Positions 43,801-54,735 of a stretch of 64,000 nt of DNA are shown one piece after another. The notes below the pieces were generated by a model. It was not told the DNA's origin. It made no database searches and worked only from the letters and a program-made list of their open reading frames with translations. A program made the position numbers and the translations under genes. The first letter of the stretch is position 1. The number at the start of each line of letters is the position of its first letter. The DNA comes from Azolla caroliniana (lineage: Eukaryota; Polypodiophyta). Location of the stretch: NCBI GenBank assembly GCA_043228905.1, contig JBHGNT010000022.1:2976001-3040000 (forward strand), in the 5' to 3' direction.

Positions 43801-46800
43801 GTATAACATAACATGAGCCATGGCCCATGACCAACCAAGGTGAGGGAGGGTTGCAGGTTTCTTTTTATAGACAAAGTTTTCTTATGTTTGCAAGAGTTCT
43901 GACTTTGTAAAATGTTATAACTCCTGGTTCTTGAATAGTCTCTTTGCCAGTAAAAACCCGCTCTAGTTTCCCAAGATGTTTTTTAATTCATAAGACAATG
44001 GATGATGTATTTGAGCAGGTGCAATCATTGTTAGTCTTTTATCTTCACCATTTGTAATCATATCAACTATGTGGGACATTCCCAAGATTTTGAGCCTTGT
44101 AATTGGTAAGCAATATATTTTTCACAGAAATATTATTTGATTTTCTTATTACATCCAGTCAGCTTCGTGATCAACATTACATTTTTTTTAAATGATGATA
44201 GTACGCCTTATTCTTGGAGGTTTGGTGCTCAGTTCATTTTTCATGCTGCGCTTCCAGGTTCTTCTTCTTTGAATGGGATTGGTATTTTCTGGCTACCACT
44301 TATTGGAGTATAATATTAGCTAAATATTATCTACTGATTTGCAGATACGTAAATATTTTGGATTCTCCGTTTCCGTTGCTTATACAATACTTGCAATACT
44401 TCAGTTCCATCTACCCTTCTATATTACGAGGCCACTTCCAAACATTTTTGCACTGGCCATAGGTTAGTATTAGAAGTAAAAAGAAGTATAAGAGTAAAAA
44501 TAAATGTTGGTTGTCTTGATTATTGTTTTCTGAGTGTTAATATATCATTTGTCTTTGTCTTGTCAATGTACAGTAAACTTAGCCTTTGCAGCATGGATAT
44601 CTGGACAAGTACAAATAACTCTTGCATTTCTGGTACCATTTCATAGTTCAAGAATTTTATTGGACAATTTTTGTATGCTATTTAATTCTATACAATCACT
44701 TTGGGCTTGTTTGCTAGTGCATTCTATTGCTCTTGGTTTAGGTGCAATGTGTGGGATGTAGGAATAACATGAAAATGAGATCCCGTCTGTTAATGTGCAA
44801 CAATTCAGTTTCACTCTTGTACATCCAGGCTTAATGGCACTTCTTCTAAGTCTTGCCATCTGAAGATTTAGGGAAATCTTCTCATGCACAATCATGATGA
44901 TACTAGTATAAGAAAATGTTCCTTGGTCCCAACTGGATCCATGCTCAATTGCAAGAACAATGTCCTTTGATGTGGATGGGTATGGATTTTGGGATGTTGT
45001 GCAAAATGCACATCTTTGGATGAACATTCTATCTCACTAAAACATAAAGAACAGTATGGGATGAGTTTAACCGTGACCTTAATTTATTTATTTGAAGATA
45101 GCCGCACAGTAGCACATGTTGAACTTCGGATTGGTAAACCAATGTTCGAAATGTGTTGAAGCATGAGAAGTCCTCAACATATTTAAAATATACAGTAAGT
45201 GCATTTTTTCTGAAAGAAGTTTGTTTCTATTACAGACCCTCGCAGCTGTCATATTTAGATGTGATGTTGTATTATTGGCTTTACCAATTGGAGTTTCTCT
45301 GCTGCTGGTATTCTTTAAAAGGACAATATTCTATTAAGTTTTTTTTCTTCTCAGATTATATGCATGAATTGTGCTCATCATGTGTTTTTGATGTGTCAGG
45401 GGAGAGAAATCAAGATACAAAAGGCTCTAATTTGGTGTCTTGGCATCTTACTTCTAAGCATAGGTATTTAGCAATTTTATTAGTATATATGGGCATTTGA
45501 ATGTTTCATACTAGAAGAGATTGAGTTTGACTATTATGGTGACAACCCATTCGCATTCGGATATGCCAAATATTACCATTCTGAGACAATCCTGTGTGTT
45601 GCAACACGATAGGTAAAAGTCTTTGGATTATGTTTACAGTCATTCAAGATCCATCCGATTTGGAACATGTTCGGTGTCTTGATGCGGTGGGTCCAAAGGT
45701 GGAATAGAGAGAAAAGGAGAAAAAAGGGACAGCCACATAGATGTAAATATGTATATGTGAAAACAATAATATAATAACAAACAATAAATAAAGGCTGGAA
45801 TGTCTTTTTCTCCTTCATCGACGCTACCATAGTGAGTTGGCCGAGTTTGGTGGAGAGCAGTTGGGTTTCAGTTCGCTTGGTTGGGGAAGGACGCTCGAAG
45901 TGGCACGAGGACCCTATGTCGACAAGAAGTAGTGTAGCCATTGGCCGTAGGCAAGCCTTGTTGAAGACTACAAAGCTTAGATCCTTACCGTTAGCGTAAG
46001 CTTTGTAATCACATTGCAATCGCATTCTAAACTCTATTGTGAGGGGATTTCTTTGAGTCTTGATTAAGAACTTATTGTATTGAACAAGTGTAGTTAGCCC
46101 TAATCTGTGTTAATCACTTGAGTGCCACTGTGGTGTGTGTGAGAGAGAGTGAGGTCGAATTGTGGTATGGCGAAAACAGGAAGAGTTTCCTCGAGCTAGG
46201 GTTTTCCTCGAGCCTGGTATTCCTTGAACCAAGATTTCCACGAACCAGGAATTCCTCAAGCGAGAAGTTCTAGGAATTCCTAGAACCAGGTTTCCTTGAA
46301 TGTGGATTCCTCAGGCGAGGTGCTTCCTCAAAGTTGAAGTTTCCTTGAACCAAGATTCTTTGAATCAACTTTCCTGAAAGAGGTATTTCTCAAAAAGGGG
46401 AATTACTTGAGGGCTATCCACGAAGGTTTCTAAGTCTTCTCACACGGCATCACATCCTCCTTGGTCCAGGTCCCCCCGGTCCTGCTCAAATAGCACATAC
46501 ACGTGTGTTTACACAACTGCGTCTCTGAATGGGTTGAAGATTAGGTATATTGGTGTTAGAAATTTAGATATCACCACAGAAAATAGGTAGGTATAAGATA
46601 TATTGGGGATGCTTTCTATATAGATAATTCTGTTTCATTGTGGTTCTGCGCCAATTCAATCTTGTTGCAATGGTATCCTGAAGCAAAGTTTGATAATGCC
46701 CTTCTAGTTGTCTTTATTGTGAAATTCCCTGTTTATGACTGTAAAATTAAGCTTCTACTGCAGTCATTTTGTTTAAAAGAAGAGATTATATCCAATTAAT

Positions 46801-49404
46801 TTACACGTTATCATAGGGCATCAGTTGAACCTTGCCCTTTCTTAGTTATTTCTGACGTTGCCTTTGTTGATCATGGGAATACAAACTTTCCTTTTTCTCT
46901 CTTCATATATTGATGGAGTCTCTCATTGCGAACACATTTGTTTTCATAAACATGTTTCTGAAAGAATATGCCTCAACTTAGTGCTTTCTATCATTTTCTC
47001 ATGTTCATCATAAAAATATGGGGAATATCATGCAAATATCCACATTTATAGGAGTTTTCAAAGAGATCTACATGGGTCAATGGATTGAAAACATAAGGCT
47101 GATAATAGAAATGCAAGATTAATAAAGTGTATCTTTGATCTCAAATATAATAGTGGATACGTCCTTGGCTTCAGGTTTAACAGTGGCAGTTGATTCAATT
47201 TTCTGGCAGCGTTGGTTGTGGCCAGAGATGGAAGTGTTTTGGTTCAACTCTGTATTGAATCGAAGCTCAGAATGGGGGGTAAGCATTATATTACAGATCC
47301 ATTCATTCATGTTTTATAGTTGACTCCCTAAAATTGTGTGGTTAAGGATGACATAGGTTTCTCCAGCCCATTGGTACTTCACGTCAGCTCTGCCCCGGGC
47401 AATGCTAGGAGCTTATCCTCTTTCTTTTGTATGCAATGCTCATCATGCTCTATATAATTTTTAAGAGTATACTTAAATTGGGGTTTACATAGCGCACTAG
47501 ATAATTTTTAAGAGTATATGTATATTGGTGTTTTCTTACCAGCTTGGTTTAGTGTTGGAACGACGAGTAGCCAAATATGCACTTCCAATATTTGCTTTTA
47601 TTTTACTCTATTCAAAACTTCCACATAAGGTGAGCATTTTAGCCATGTATTTTGCATTTATTATATTGTAAGAATGAATTGAATATTTATAATTATGTAT
47701 AGGATATTGCTACTGCAGGAACTCAGATTTATATTTTTTGCTCTGCCAATCCTCAATTTGTCAGCAGCAGCAGCTCTTTCCAGAATGTAAGGTGTAATAA
47801 AGGTCTTAAATTGCTTGATGTAATATGTATAGTACGAAAGAAACCAGAAAATTGGTTGATGAACACTCATGGTTCCCATTCTGTTATCATGCACAGTCAC
47901 TATCTTTGATCCGACTGCCTATCATGTCTACTTTTCATATGCTATTTTCCTCCCTCAAGAATTTCAACAGAATTTTTTAATCATTATATGTGGTGTCTTG
48001 ACCTCCAGTTACAATAATCGAAGGAAACGAGTATGGGCATTCATGTTTATTGGATGTATTCTTTTGTTATTAGCAAGGTAATCTGATGGGTAGATAATTG
48101 CTAGATTCTTATTTTTTCAATTACTTTGATGGAACAGTTTTCTTGATTTTTCAGTGCAATTTTTGTGGGGATACTGTCATTAGCTTCTTATGCAAACTAT
48201 CCTGGAGGAAATGCTCTCGGTATCCTTCATGCCACAGGTGTGTAGAATATATGCACATAACATGGTCATTTCATAAATTCCTTTTATTTATTTTTATGGG
48301 TTTTAATTTCTTACATGATATTGAGGTTTCTCACTAGTAATAAAAGGTAGAAAAACCACGTAAGCACCTTATTAGTTTCAAAATTTACTGGAATGTCCTC
48401 CTTTAGTAACCCAACAACTACATCGGGTTATTTTGGTAATTTGGGTAAACTTAATTGTATTATGGTAATCGCCCAATAAATTTGGGGTATTGTGATATTT
48501 TCTTCCCTGTACTCCATTACCAAATAAAGTATGCATACCATGTGAAGTGTCATGTTGATTGGCTTTCTTTGGACATGACCAAACACGTTATCCTACAGAT
48601 ACTTCCACTACGGATGCAACGCGACTTGTCCACATTGATGTCCTTCCAGCAATGACGGGGGTGTCCCGTTTCTGTGAGAGAGGTCCACCATGGACTTATT
48701 CCAAAGAAGAGAACCTGTCTATTCAAGACTTACATCTGTATAACTTCACATACTTGGTCAGGTACGTTTTTTCTGTTGGTTGGGGTTACCATTATGTTTC
48801 TTTCAAATCTGTATGTATGTGTGTATGTGTGTGTGTGTTGTGTGTGTATGTATGTGTGTATGTGTGTGTATGTGTGTTTGTGTTAGATATATGTACATAT
48901 ATCTTATGCACACACATATATATACAGTTCACACCCCTCTGTCAACGAATATCGCTGCCTGATGTCAGTAAAAGGCTTCTCCAAAATTCAACTACATTTC
49001 TCACTTGTACCATTTCATCTGGTGAGTTCGTACCTCTCGCAAATATGTTTTGTAACTCTTATCATATCAATGTCACATTCCCATGATCACAAACTAAAAA
49101 CATGAAAACTTGTTACAAGGAAATGTAACTTTGGACTTACACCCACAACCTTAAAAGTCATAAAGGATAGATAACCATTGGCGCTTTATCATCATGATCT
49201 TCAAGCTAGTCTAGACTTACAATTTTCTATGAATATTGCTTTCTGAGAGTGCTTTTAGCTACATAATGTCTGGTTTAATATTACTTTGTTCTTTTTCTGG
49301 CTCGTGGATCGTGTTTGCAGTTAATGAAGCCACTAGTTTACATCCATGGACATAAAAAAAGCATGGTGGTTGATATGAACAAATGGCCTGGTTGTGAAGT
49401 ATGA
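31366..49404 (+). CDS. ALG12: ALG12-type dolichyl-P-Man:lipid-linked oligosaccharide alpha-1,6-mannosyltransferase
   Basis: Nineteen exons: 31366-31438, 42149-42234, 43308-43349, 43465-43510, 44019-44105, 44202-44257, 44345-44462, 44574-44632, 45236-45307, 45400-45463, 47175-47278, 47357-47428, 47543-47629, 47719-47786, 48009-48077, 48155-48237, 48599-48761, 48928-49021, 49321-49404. All have GT-AG borders, phases agree throughout, and together they give 508 residues, near the family's usual ~500. GT22-family marks: [82 protein letters not shown] and NFTYLV, between many hydrophobic membrane segments. It adds the eighth mannose to the dolichol-linked glycan in the ER lumen, feeding N-glycosylation and glycan-based degradation signals. 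Exon 1 is the least certain exon: it is joined by phase and position only. Confidence 0.93.
31505..31560. repeat. (GA)n(GAT)n microsatellite in ALG12 intron 1
   Basis: A run of GA repeats passes directly into nine or so GAT repeats (31505-31558), about 70 bp after the exon 1 donor. Confidence 0.9.
31561..32910. other. ALG12 intron 1, non-repetitive part, nothing recognised
   Basis: Short frames only. No domains, LTR ends or inverted repeats were identified before the hAT-like element at 32919. Confidence 0.5.
33474..33968 (-). pseudogene. gypsy-type integrase fragment inside the small LTR element
   Basis: A minus-strand frame of 164 codons contains [27 protein letters not shown] and [15 protein letters not shown], patterns of the C-terminal half of a Ty3/gypsy integrase core. 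The frame starts in the tandem repeats and ends in LTR sequence. Isolated and non-functional. Confidence 0.6.
33860..34195. repeat. ~75-100-bp minisatellite in the small LTR element (first copy)
   Basis: Four to five units share GGGCCACCTGGACTTGG, CTGAGGTGGGGGA and GGAGGGCTAT, separated by GATAGAGATCAATT-type spacers. The same array recurs at 35395-35650 in the second internal region. Confidence 0.8.
34174..34491 (-). pseudogene. Retropepsin-like protease fragment, catalytic Asp lost
   Basis: A 105-codon frame with the layout of an LTR-element aspartic protease: [13 protein letters not shown] at the position of the usual (D)SGSS motif, then a hydrophobic ILGxP-like segment (FPLTLGCPL). Val-Ser-Gly stands where Asp-Ser/Thr-Gly is expected, so it should be inactive. 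Confidence 0.5.
34714..35110 (+). mobile_element. Solo LTR with 5-bp target duplication CCCCC
   Basis: A 397-bp block TGTAAAGAATC...GATTCTCAACA flanked by CCCCC at 34709-34713 and 35111-35115. It contains a long GA run (about 34783-34837) and TTTATATAGTCACTCTCC as a promoter-like segment near 34930. It matches the solo LTR at 26991-27425 in reverse orientation. It interrupts the polypurine tract region of the small LTR element, making it the youngest insertion in this nest. Confidence 0.9.
35395..35650. repeat. Minisatellite in the small LTR element (second copy)
   Basis: Three units of the same repeat as 33860-34195 (GGGCCACCTGGACTTGG ... CTGAGGTGGGGGA ... GAGGGCTA), in the same orientation. 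Confidence 0.8.
35812..36125. repeat. Tandem duplication of LTR end plus hAT interior
   Basis: About 150-160 bp from CAATTTATAGTTGATACAAA through the LTR terminus CACCACAATATAGTTAGG to AAATGGC(T/C)TGGT occurs twice (from about 35814 and from about 35979). The duplication crosses the LTR/hAT border, so it arose after the LTR element inserted. Confidence 0.8.
36489..36931. repeat. 221-bp tandem duplication in ALG12 intron 1
   Basis: Two adjacent copies (36489-36709 and 36710-36931) begin ATGGGACACTTTGGCCTC and differ by only a few bases, including one extra T in a T-run. It lies between the hAT-like element and the copia element. Confidence 0.88.
36942..37151 (-). repeat. 3' LTR of the young copia element
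   Basis: 210 bp, plus-strand reading TGAAGGCAGCACG...TTATTCCCAACA. Differs from the 5' LTR at two sites (GCTACGAG versus GCTATGAG; CGTGTACT versus CGTGCACT). Confidence 0.92.
37266..41373 (-). pseudogene. gag-pol: copia gag-pol polyprotein gene with stops and frameshifts
   Basis: From ATG 41373 (MTSNRESS): gag (UBN2-like), a zinc-knuckle position near 40665-40710 reading [14 protein letters not shown] (two of three Cys replaced by Tyr), and protease [13 protein letters not shown] near 40420-40435. GAG-pre-integrase ends in a TGA near 39970. The integrase (D..D..E contexts including SDNGGEY and NGVAERMN) runs to a TGA near 39139. A linker and RT start continue to a frameshift near 38500, then RT with YVDDMLI near 38180-38200 and RNase H with a TGA near 37532. 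A final frameshift precedes the stop at 37266. All domains are recognisable and in order. Confidence 0.9.
41405..41636 (-). repeat. ~23-bp tandem repeats in the copia 5' leader
   Basis: About nine units of CTCTGCTCTGCAGAAACCCTAAT, several exact, lie between the primer-binding site and gag of the young copia element. Nearly every unit contains CTGCAG. The AAACCCTAA part resembles the plant telomere motif, but the unit is much longer than seven bases, so it is not telomeric. Confidence 0.9.
41651..41860 (-). repeat. 5' LTR of the young copia element
   Basis: 210 bp, same termini as the other copy. The primer-binding complement of initiator Met-tRNA lies two bases inside it. Confidence 0.92.
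45530..46560. repeat. Unclassified insertion-like block in ALG12 intron 10
   Basis: Intron 10 (45464-47174) is far longer than its neighbours, and its left half differs in composition from them. It contains imperfect repeats of TTCCTTGAACCAAGA-type and TTCCTCGAGC-type units (about 46185-46400) and an AATAAATAAAG polyadenylation-like run near 45784. Ends and target duplication were not found. It may be a non-coding retroelement piece. Confidence 0.35.
48811..48885. repeat. TG/TATG-rich microsatellite in ALG12 intron 17
   Basis: Alternating (TG)n and TATG units just downstream of the exon 17 donor. Confidence 0.85.
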
Positions 49405-51890
49405 ATTTTGAGGTGTACATGCTTTTTGACATGAGCAAAATATGGGTGGATGCACCCAAGGCAGCAGATATTAAGGTATGATAATTCAACTAGAGAACAT
49501 TGAATATAGCCGTAAACCTGCCATTTTATTACCGACATATTCACATTAGGCGATACTTCTGCATAAAACTAGTTCATTGAAATTTGTAAAGTCCCCACTC
49601 AAATCTACTTATGAGAATTTATTCATAGAAATGTTTATTTGAGAACCTTAAATATTTTGCATCAATATTGAATCATGGAGACACAAGATGTTGGTTGAGA
49701 TTTATTAACATTTTAGACATTATTCTTCACATGAGGGTGAGGGTAGTTGAATGATTTCACAAGCAAATTCATCTATTGTAAGCTCACCCCTAAGTAATCT
49801 CATTGCGTTATATACATAAAATTAATTTGTAGCTTATTGGCTTGAGAATAATATGTAATATCATTTTGGAATTTTTTAGTCATGCGCTTGTATAGAAGTT
49901 TACATCTCTTGGAAAGTTATTGTCAAATTATCATTATTTTGTATACTTGGAGATCCATTGTTGGATTTAAAATTATTGGCTAATGTACACCCATTGATAT
50001 ATGTTTTATTACAATATTTGGTGTATTTGTGGAACTTTAGGATGGAGTGAATATGAAGAAATCATTTTCTTATCAAGATTCATAACATGAGCATAGTAGG
50101 ATATAAAGCCATAATTCAATTTGATGAACTTTAAATGAACAAAGAATTTTTTAGATAAGGCCTATCTCTCTTTGCTTTCTTTATCTACTCTCCTTATTGT
50201 TTCTTCACCCCCAAAAGGTGTCTTGGATGTACTAAGTCCATATGAAGAAGTAATGACTACATTTGGAGGCCCATCTCCTTTGGCATTTTATTCTATTTGT
50301 TTCCTTGTTTCTTCACCTTGAGAAGGGATACTTCTTGCTTGCTTTGAAGGCACAATGCAATGACTAGGTTTGGACCAATAGACCTTGCATATACAATAAA
50401 ACAAAATGCCTATTGTAGCACATGTCTAGCCCAACCCTAAAGGCCAATGTGAGGTTGATGTCATCCTCGATTTATTCAATAGTAGAATCACGAGAAATCT
50501 CTTGTGAGTGCAACATCAACAATGATAGTCATTGATCATAGACTAATCACAAATGGAATATAGATTCATTGCTAGATACCAAAAACTCAGTTACCATTGG
50601 CCTGTACTTAATTTGGTTATTATATCACCCACAACCCAAAAAGCAGGCTGGAAAGTTCCTCACAAGTTCTAGCTAATGAAAGGAAATGCATGTTGTATAG
50701 TATTAGGTAGGCACTTGAAAATCCATATGTTAGTTCAAACATGCTAGATGTGCACATGATTACATGGTGCTTAATGTAGTAGGAAATTCTATAAGATTTT
50801 GAAATCCAAACAAAGGTAATGTTTACCACTTCATCAAGTAATGGTTCATTTTTTGAAGAGGATCATAACTTGTAGACTTGTTCCACTCTATTTCTTAGTT
50901 AGGGTATAATGCTTCCATGGCTGAATTATACAAAGTACAAGCAATAGAGCAACTAGAGGATTGCGGCGCCTAATTGTTGGCCCAAATTTTATGTCCATGC
51001 TCAACTAGGAACTGATATAGTATTGACCTTTCTAGAACATAACTCATACCTATACTATAACATGATGTGAGTCTAGATGTCACTATCGATGACGTGTGTT
51101 CAATAATCTTTTGGCTATGGGGCCTAAAGTTTATCAAATCGTTGGATTTACCATTTGTTCCTATCATGCACTTTGATGAGTGAGTGGGGAGCAAATTCTC
51201 TCACGCACCTTGCTAACCTTGCAACATATTTGTCTCAAACTTTAATGAAGTAAAGTTGAAAATGTCATGTGAATCTATTGCACATCCTCATCATTGTAAA
51301 CTTTGTGAAATATTGACGCATTAAGTATAGCACTAATATTTCTTACTTATGTAGAACAATTGTTGAGATACAAGGTTTTTGTCTTCACCATCTACCATTT
51401 TGTAACCTTGAACTACAACCTTAAGCTTGTGAAGTGCAAGCAATTCCTAATAAGGTAACCTATGCAATATATAAATGATGACCAATAGCTTGCAATGGAA
51501 AGAAAATGGATTTTAAAAGACAAAGAAACTTGTCAAAGTTGGTTTCATGGATTACAAGCATCATCTTGTGTTTTGGCCACAATTTGTTCATGTCATGTGG
51601 AATTATAGATTGCAATAAGGCAATATTTTAGAATTGAAAGTACCAAAGATATCATGTGCCCCCTTTCTTGTGGTAAACATTTTATTTGCCTATAATTACA
51701 ATATTTATGGTCTTGCACCCCATAAGCATCATAATTAATCCACATATACATCAAAGCCATGTGTATCTACTACACAAGGCAAGTCATGCACCAACACTAT
51801 GATATCTCACTCCTTTCCAATAGATTTGAGAAACAAGTCAAAATTATAGCGTGTGCAACAATAATCAATCATTCCCCAACAATTCCTACC
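49405..51890. other. Intergenic sequence downstream of ALG12, no gene seen
   Basis: AT-rich with only short frames. Some stretches (about 50150-51230) read like very old retroelement sequence, but no domain could be identified with confidence. Confidence 0.4.
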
Positions 51891-51892
51891 AA

Positions 51893-52228
51893 ATAAGAAC
51901 ATGGAAGCATTGCTTATCAACCTAAAAACAAACACTCGCTACTTTTGAAATGCTTTAGAACAGCTCGGAAAGCAAACTATGGAGAGAGATAGAGAGAGAG
52001 AATGTTCAGAAAGCACGGGGAAATTTGCAAGTACACCAACAAAACTAACATCCAAATTCGTGTTGAATAAGAACATGGACGCATTGCTTATCAACCTAAA
52101 AACAAACACTCACTACTTTTGAAATGCTTTGGAACAACTTGGAAAGTAAACTATGGAGAGAAAGAGAATGTTCAGAAAGCACGTAGAAATTTGCAAGTAC
52201 ACCAACAAAACTAACATCCAAATTCCAT
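51893..52228. repeat. Tandem duplication, ~175-bp unit
   Basis: Two copies (from about 51893 and from about 52069) share AAGAACATGGA(A/C)GCATTGC, CTTATCAACCTAAAAACAAA and GCAAGTACACCAACAAAACT in order. A GA run of different length separates the halves. Confidence 0.85.
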
Positions 52229-52595
52229 TGCACCTACAACGATAAGCAATGGAAGCAATGAAAATGTGAGTTGAAATGCATAAATCCTCCATGTCCTTCA
52301 TGCAACAATACATACACTTTGAAAGGAGAGTATCTACGATAGAAAAAAAGGAGACACATTTTTAACGAAACTACCATCAAGTTTCAATTTGCACTTGCAA
52401 TTGTGGTAAGCAAAGGAGCGGGCCAAAGAGAAGCCATAAAATGCAACATTCTACCAAAGTCCTCGAAGAGGGAAGCATGTCCCTTTTAGAGGGCAACATA
52501 GATCGACCCGGTTCTTCCACGTAACCATTGAAGCTACACTCAAAGAAGTGACCAAGAAAAAAAAGAACACTTCAGTCGTGCTGGCAATGTTGTTA

Positions 52596-52980
52596 GGAGG
52601 GGACATGTTTGGACATTTTTTATTGGCCCATAGTGTTGTCCAAGTCGGTACTTATTGCCACCCATTGTTTCCTGGACAACTGGTCTAGGCCTAGTCTCAA
52701 CTGGTTACGAAGATTTAGGCTTAAACTTCCCGATGGCCGGCTGGCCCCTTTGATATGCGGACACATTGGGTTGGCCAAGTTAGGAAGGGGACATGTTTGG
52801 GCATTTTTTTAGTAACCCATAACTTTGTCCGGTCAATACCTCCTGCCACCCATTGTTTACTGGACAACTGCTCTACGCCTGCCTAGTCGCAAGTGGTTAT
52901 GAAGCTTTGGGCGTAAACTTCCCTTCCCGATGGCCAGCTCGTCCCTCTGATATGATATGTGGACACATTGGGCTGGCCAA
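52596..52980. repeat. Tandem duplication, ~193-bp unit
   Basis: Two copies (from about 52597 and from about 52790) begin GGGGACATGTTTGG(A/G)CATTT and share CCACCCATTGTTT(C/A)CTGGAC and GGACACATTGGG(T/C)TGGCC, with moderate divergence. Confidence 0.8.
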
Positions 52981-53094
52981 AGACGTTAATACATATATCT
53001 TTCTTTCTCTCTCTCTCTCTCTCCTTCTTTAAACCTAAGGATCCATAGATTGCCTCACACCTTTTGATATTCAGTTTCAAGAACTTGCCAATGC

Positions 53095-53420
53095 GTCTCC
53101 TGAACCCATCCATATCAATCAACAAGGTATGTATGTATGTATGTATGTATGTATGTATGTATGTATGTTTGTATGTGTATGTATGCATGTGCGTATGTAT
53201 GTATCCCCTGAATCCATCCATATCAATCAACAAGGTATGTATGTATGTACATATATGTACGTATGTATCTCCTGAACCCATCCATATCAATCAACAAGGT
53301 ATGCATGTATGTACATGTGTATGTTTGTATGTATATGTAGGTATGTATGTTTGTATGTATGCGTTTGCCCATGCGTCCTTGAGAGTGTATGGATGCATGT
53401 ATGTATTTGTTCTCTTACTT
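53095..53420. repeat. (TATG)n microsatellite with a triplicated flanking unit
   Basis: Three copies of CCATCCATATCAATCAACAA followed by GGTATG(TATG)n begin near 53108, 53215 and 53279. The TATG array itself expanded between them. Confidence 0.85.
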
Positions 53421-54416
53421 TGATCTGAAAAAGGTTTTTGCTTCATTAATCGTGTTTACATGTTGATGTCATCCAGATTTTCATGTTAAAGTATTGCTGA
53501 TCAAAATCAATCATCAAATCCTTGAATCGGAGGTGGGTTCTTTAACCACATTTTATTTCTGTTTTGTTTTATGAATTCGTGTTGATTTTTGTCTCTTATG
53601 TATGTGTGTGTATGTGATTTGGGTTTCTTAATCGATGCAGCAGCATACATACACACGTATTGCATAAATATTCTCCATATTGTCACATTAATCTCTGCTA
53701 ATCAAACCCAATCATCAAATACGATTGCATGAGAGGTGATTTTTATCATTATTTCGAAATTCTGCCATGGTTAATGCATAGAAATGGCTTTCTTCTTATG
53801 TAAACATATGTGAGTATGTTGATGTATTCTCAACTGTATGGACAAGATTTTTTTTCCTCATCATGCAGTCATACTCAATGAACCCACACATATGTGAGCA
53901 TCTCAATGTATGCTAAACTTTAACCAGTAAACTTTCATACCATAGGTTTGGCGACAGCCCAGACACTCGTCAGGACCAAGACCTTATATATATAAATATA
54001 TATGTCCTCAAACCCTTGAATAAAGGATATATCTTATCGGAATTGTAGTTTTTATATCTATAGACTATAATCACATTTCTAGAAGGTAGCTATCCCTTAT
54101 ATGTATCCCTAACACCTAGTTCTAATGTCCGCAGTTGTTCAGATTCTCCATGGGTAAATACATCAACATACAAATGAGCTCATCTCGTTGTTATTTGTTT
54201 TGAATGTATCGGACAACTATGTCATATTCAACAAAAGATGAAATGGTTCATCAATTAATCAAAATCATGCTACAATCAAGAATTTTGAATAGCCTTCTTG
54301 GGTCAATTCTCATGAACTCATAACGCTCATGTACATATTATAGCCCTTTATACATGGAGGTTGCACACATTTAGGGATTATCTCTATCTACATTAACTTT
54401 CAAACATGTCATGGAC

Positions 54417-54456
54417 TGTGTGTGTGTGTGTGTGTGCGCACACACACACACACACA
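54417..54456. repeat. Near-perfect 40-bp alternating palindrome (TG)10-CG-(CA)9
   Basis: Ten TG units, one CG, then nine CA units. It is self-complementary and strictly alternating purine/pyrimidine, so it could form a cruciform or left-handed DNA. It lies about 270 bp upstream of the E3 ligase start codon. Confidence 0.9.
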
Positions 54457-54735
54457 TCTGAAGCGTATGTGACATAAAATATGAAAGTAATCGTGCATTC
54501 TGTCATTTCATCCAAAATAAAAGGAATGGAGATAAACATCTAAATAAGTAATTTCACACATAGTAAATATGTTTGTGAATGTCCATTAAGTGTGTTTTCT
54601 AAAGAATGTTTATTGGTTCATGGTGGTCCTTCATACAGTAGGAAACCAAAAGAAGTGCAATGATATGAAAAGCTCGGTTCATAGGGCTTGGATTCACAAG
54701 ATTTTCAGTTGCGAAAACTTTACAAGTACATGAAC

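Noticed and set aside
48559-49086. 175-codon frame spanning ALG12 exon 17 and the following intron
   Set aside because: The first part is out of the ALG12 phase before the exon, and the rest crosses a TG microsatellite intron; the spliced gene model explains the real coding parts.
52883-53290. 135-codon minus-strand frame with Thr-Tyr-Ile-His repeats
   Set aside because: It is a direct translation of the TATG microsatellite and has no independent support.
53095-53420. CRISPR-like array from regularly spaced repeats
   Set aside because: Plant nuclear context, TATG microsatellite spacers and only three flanking units; no cas genes. The same applies to the ATTT array at 24.9 kb.
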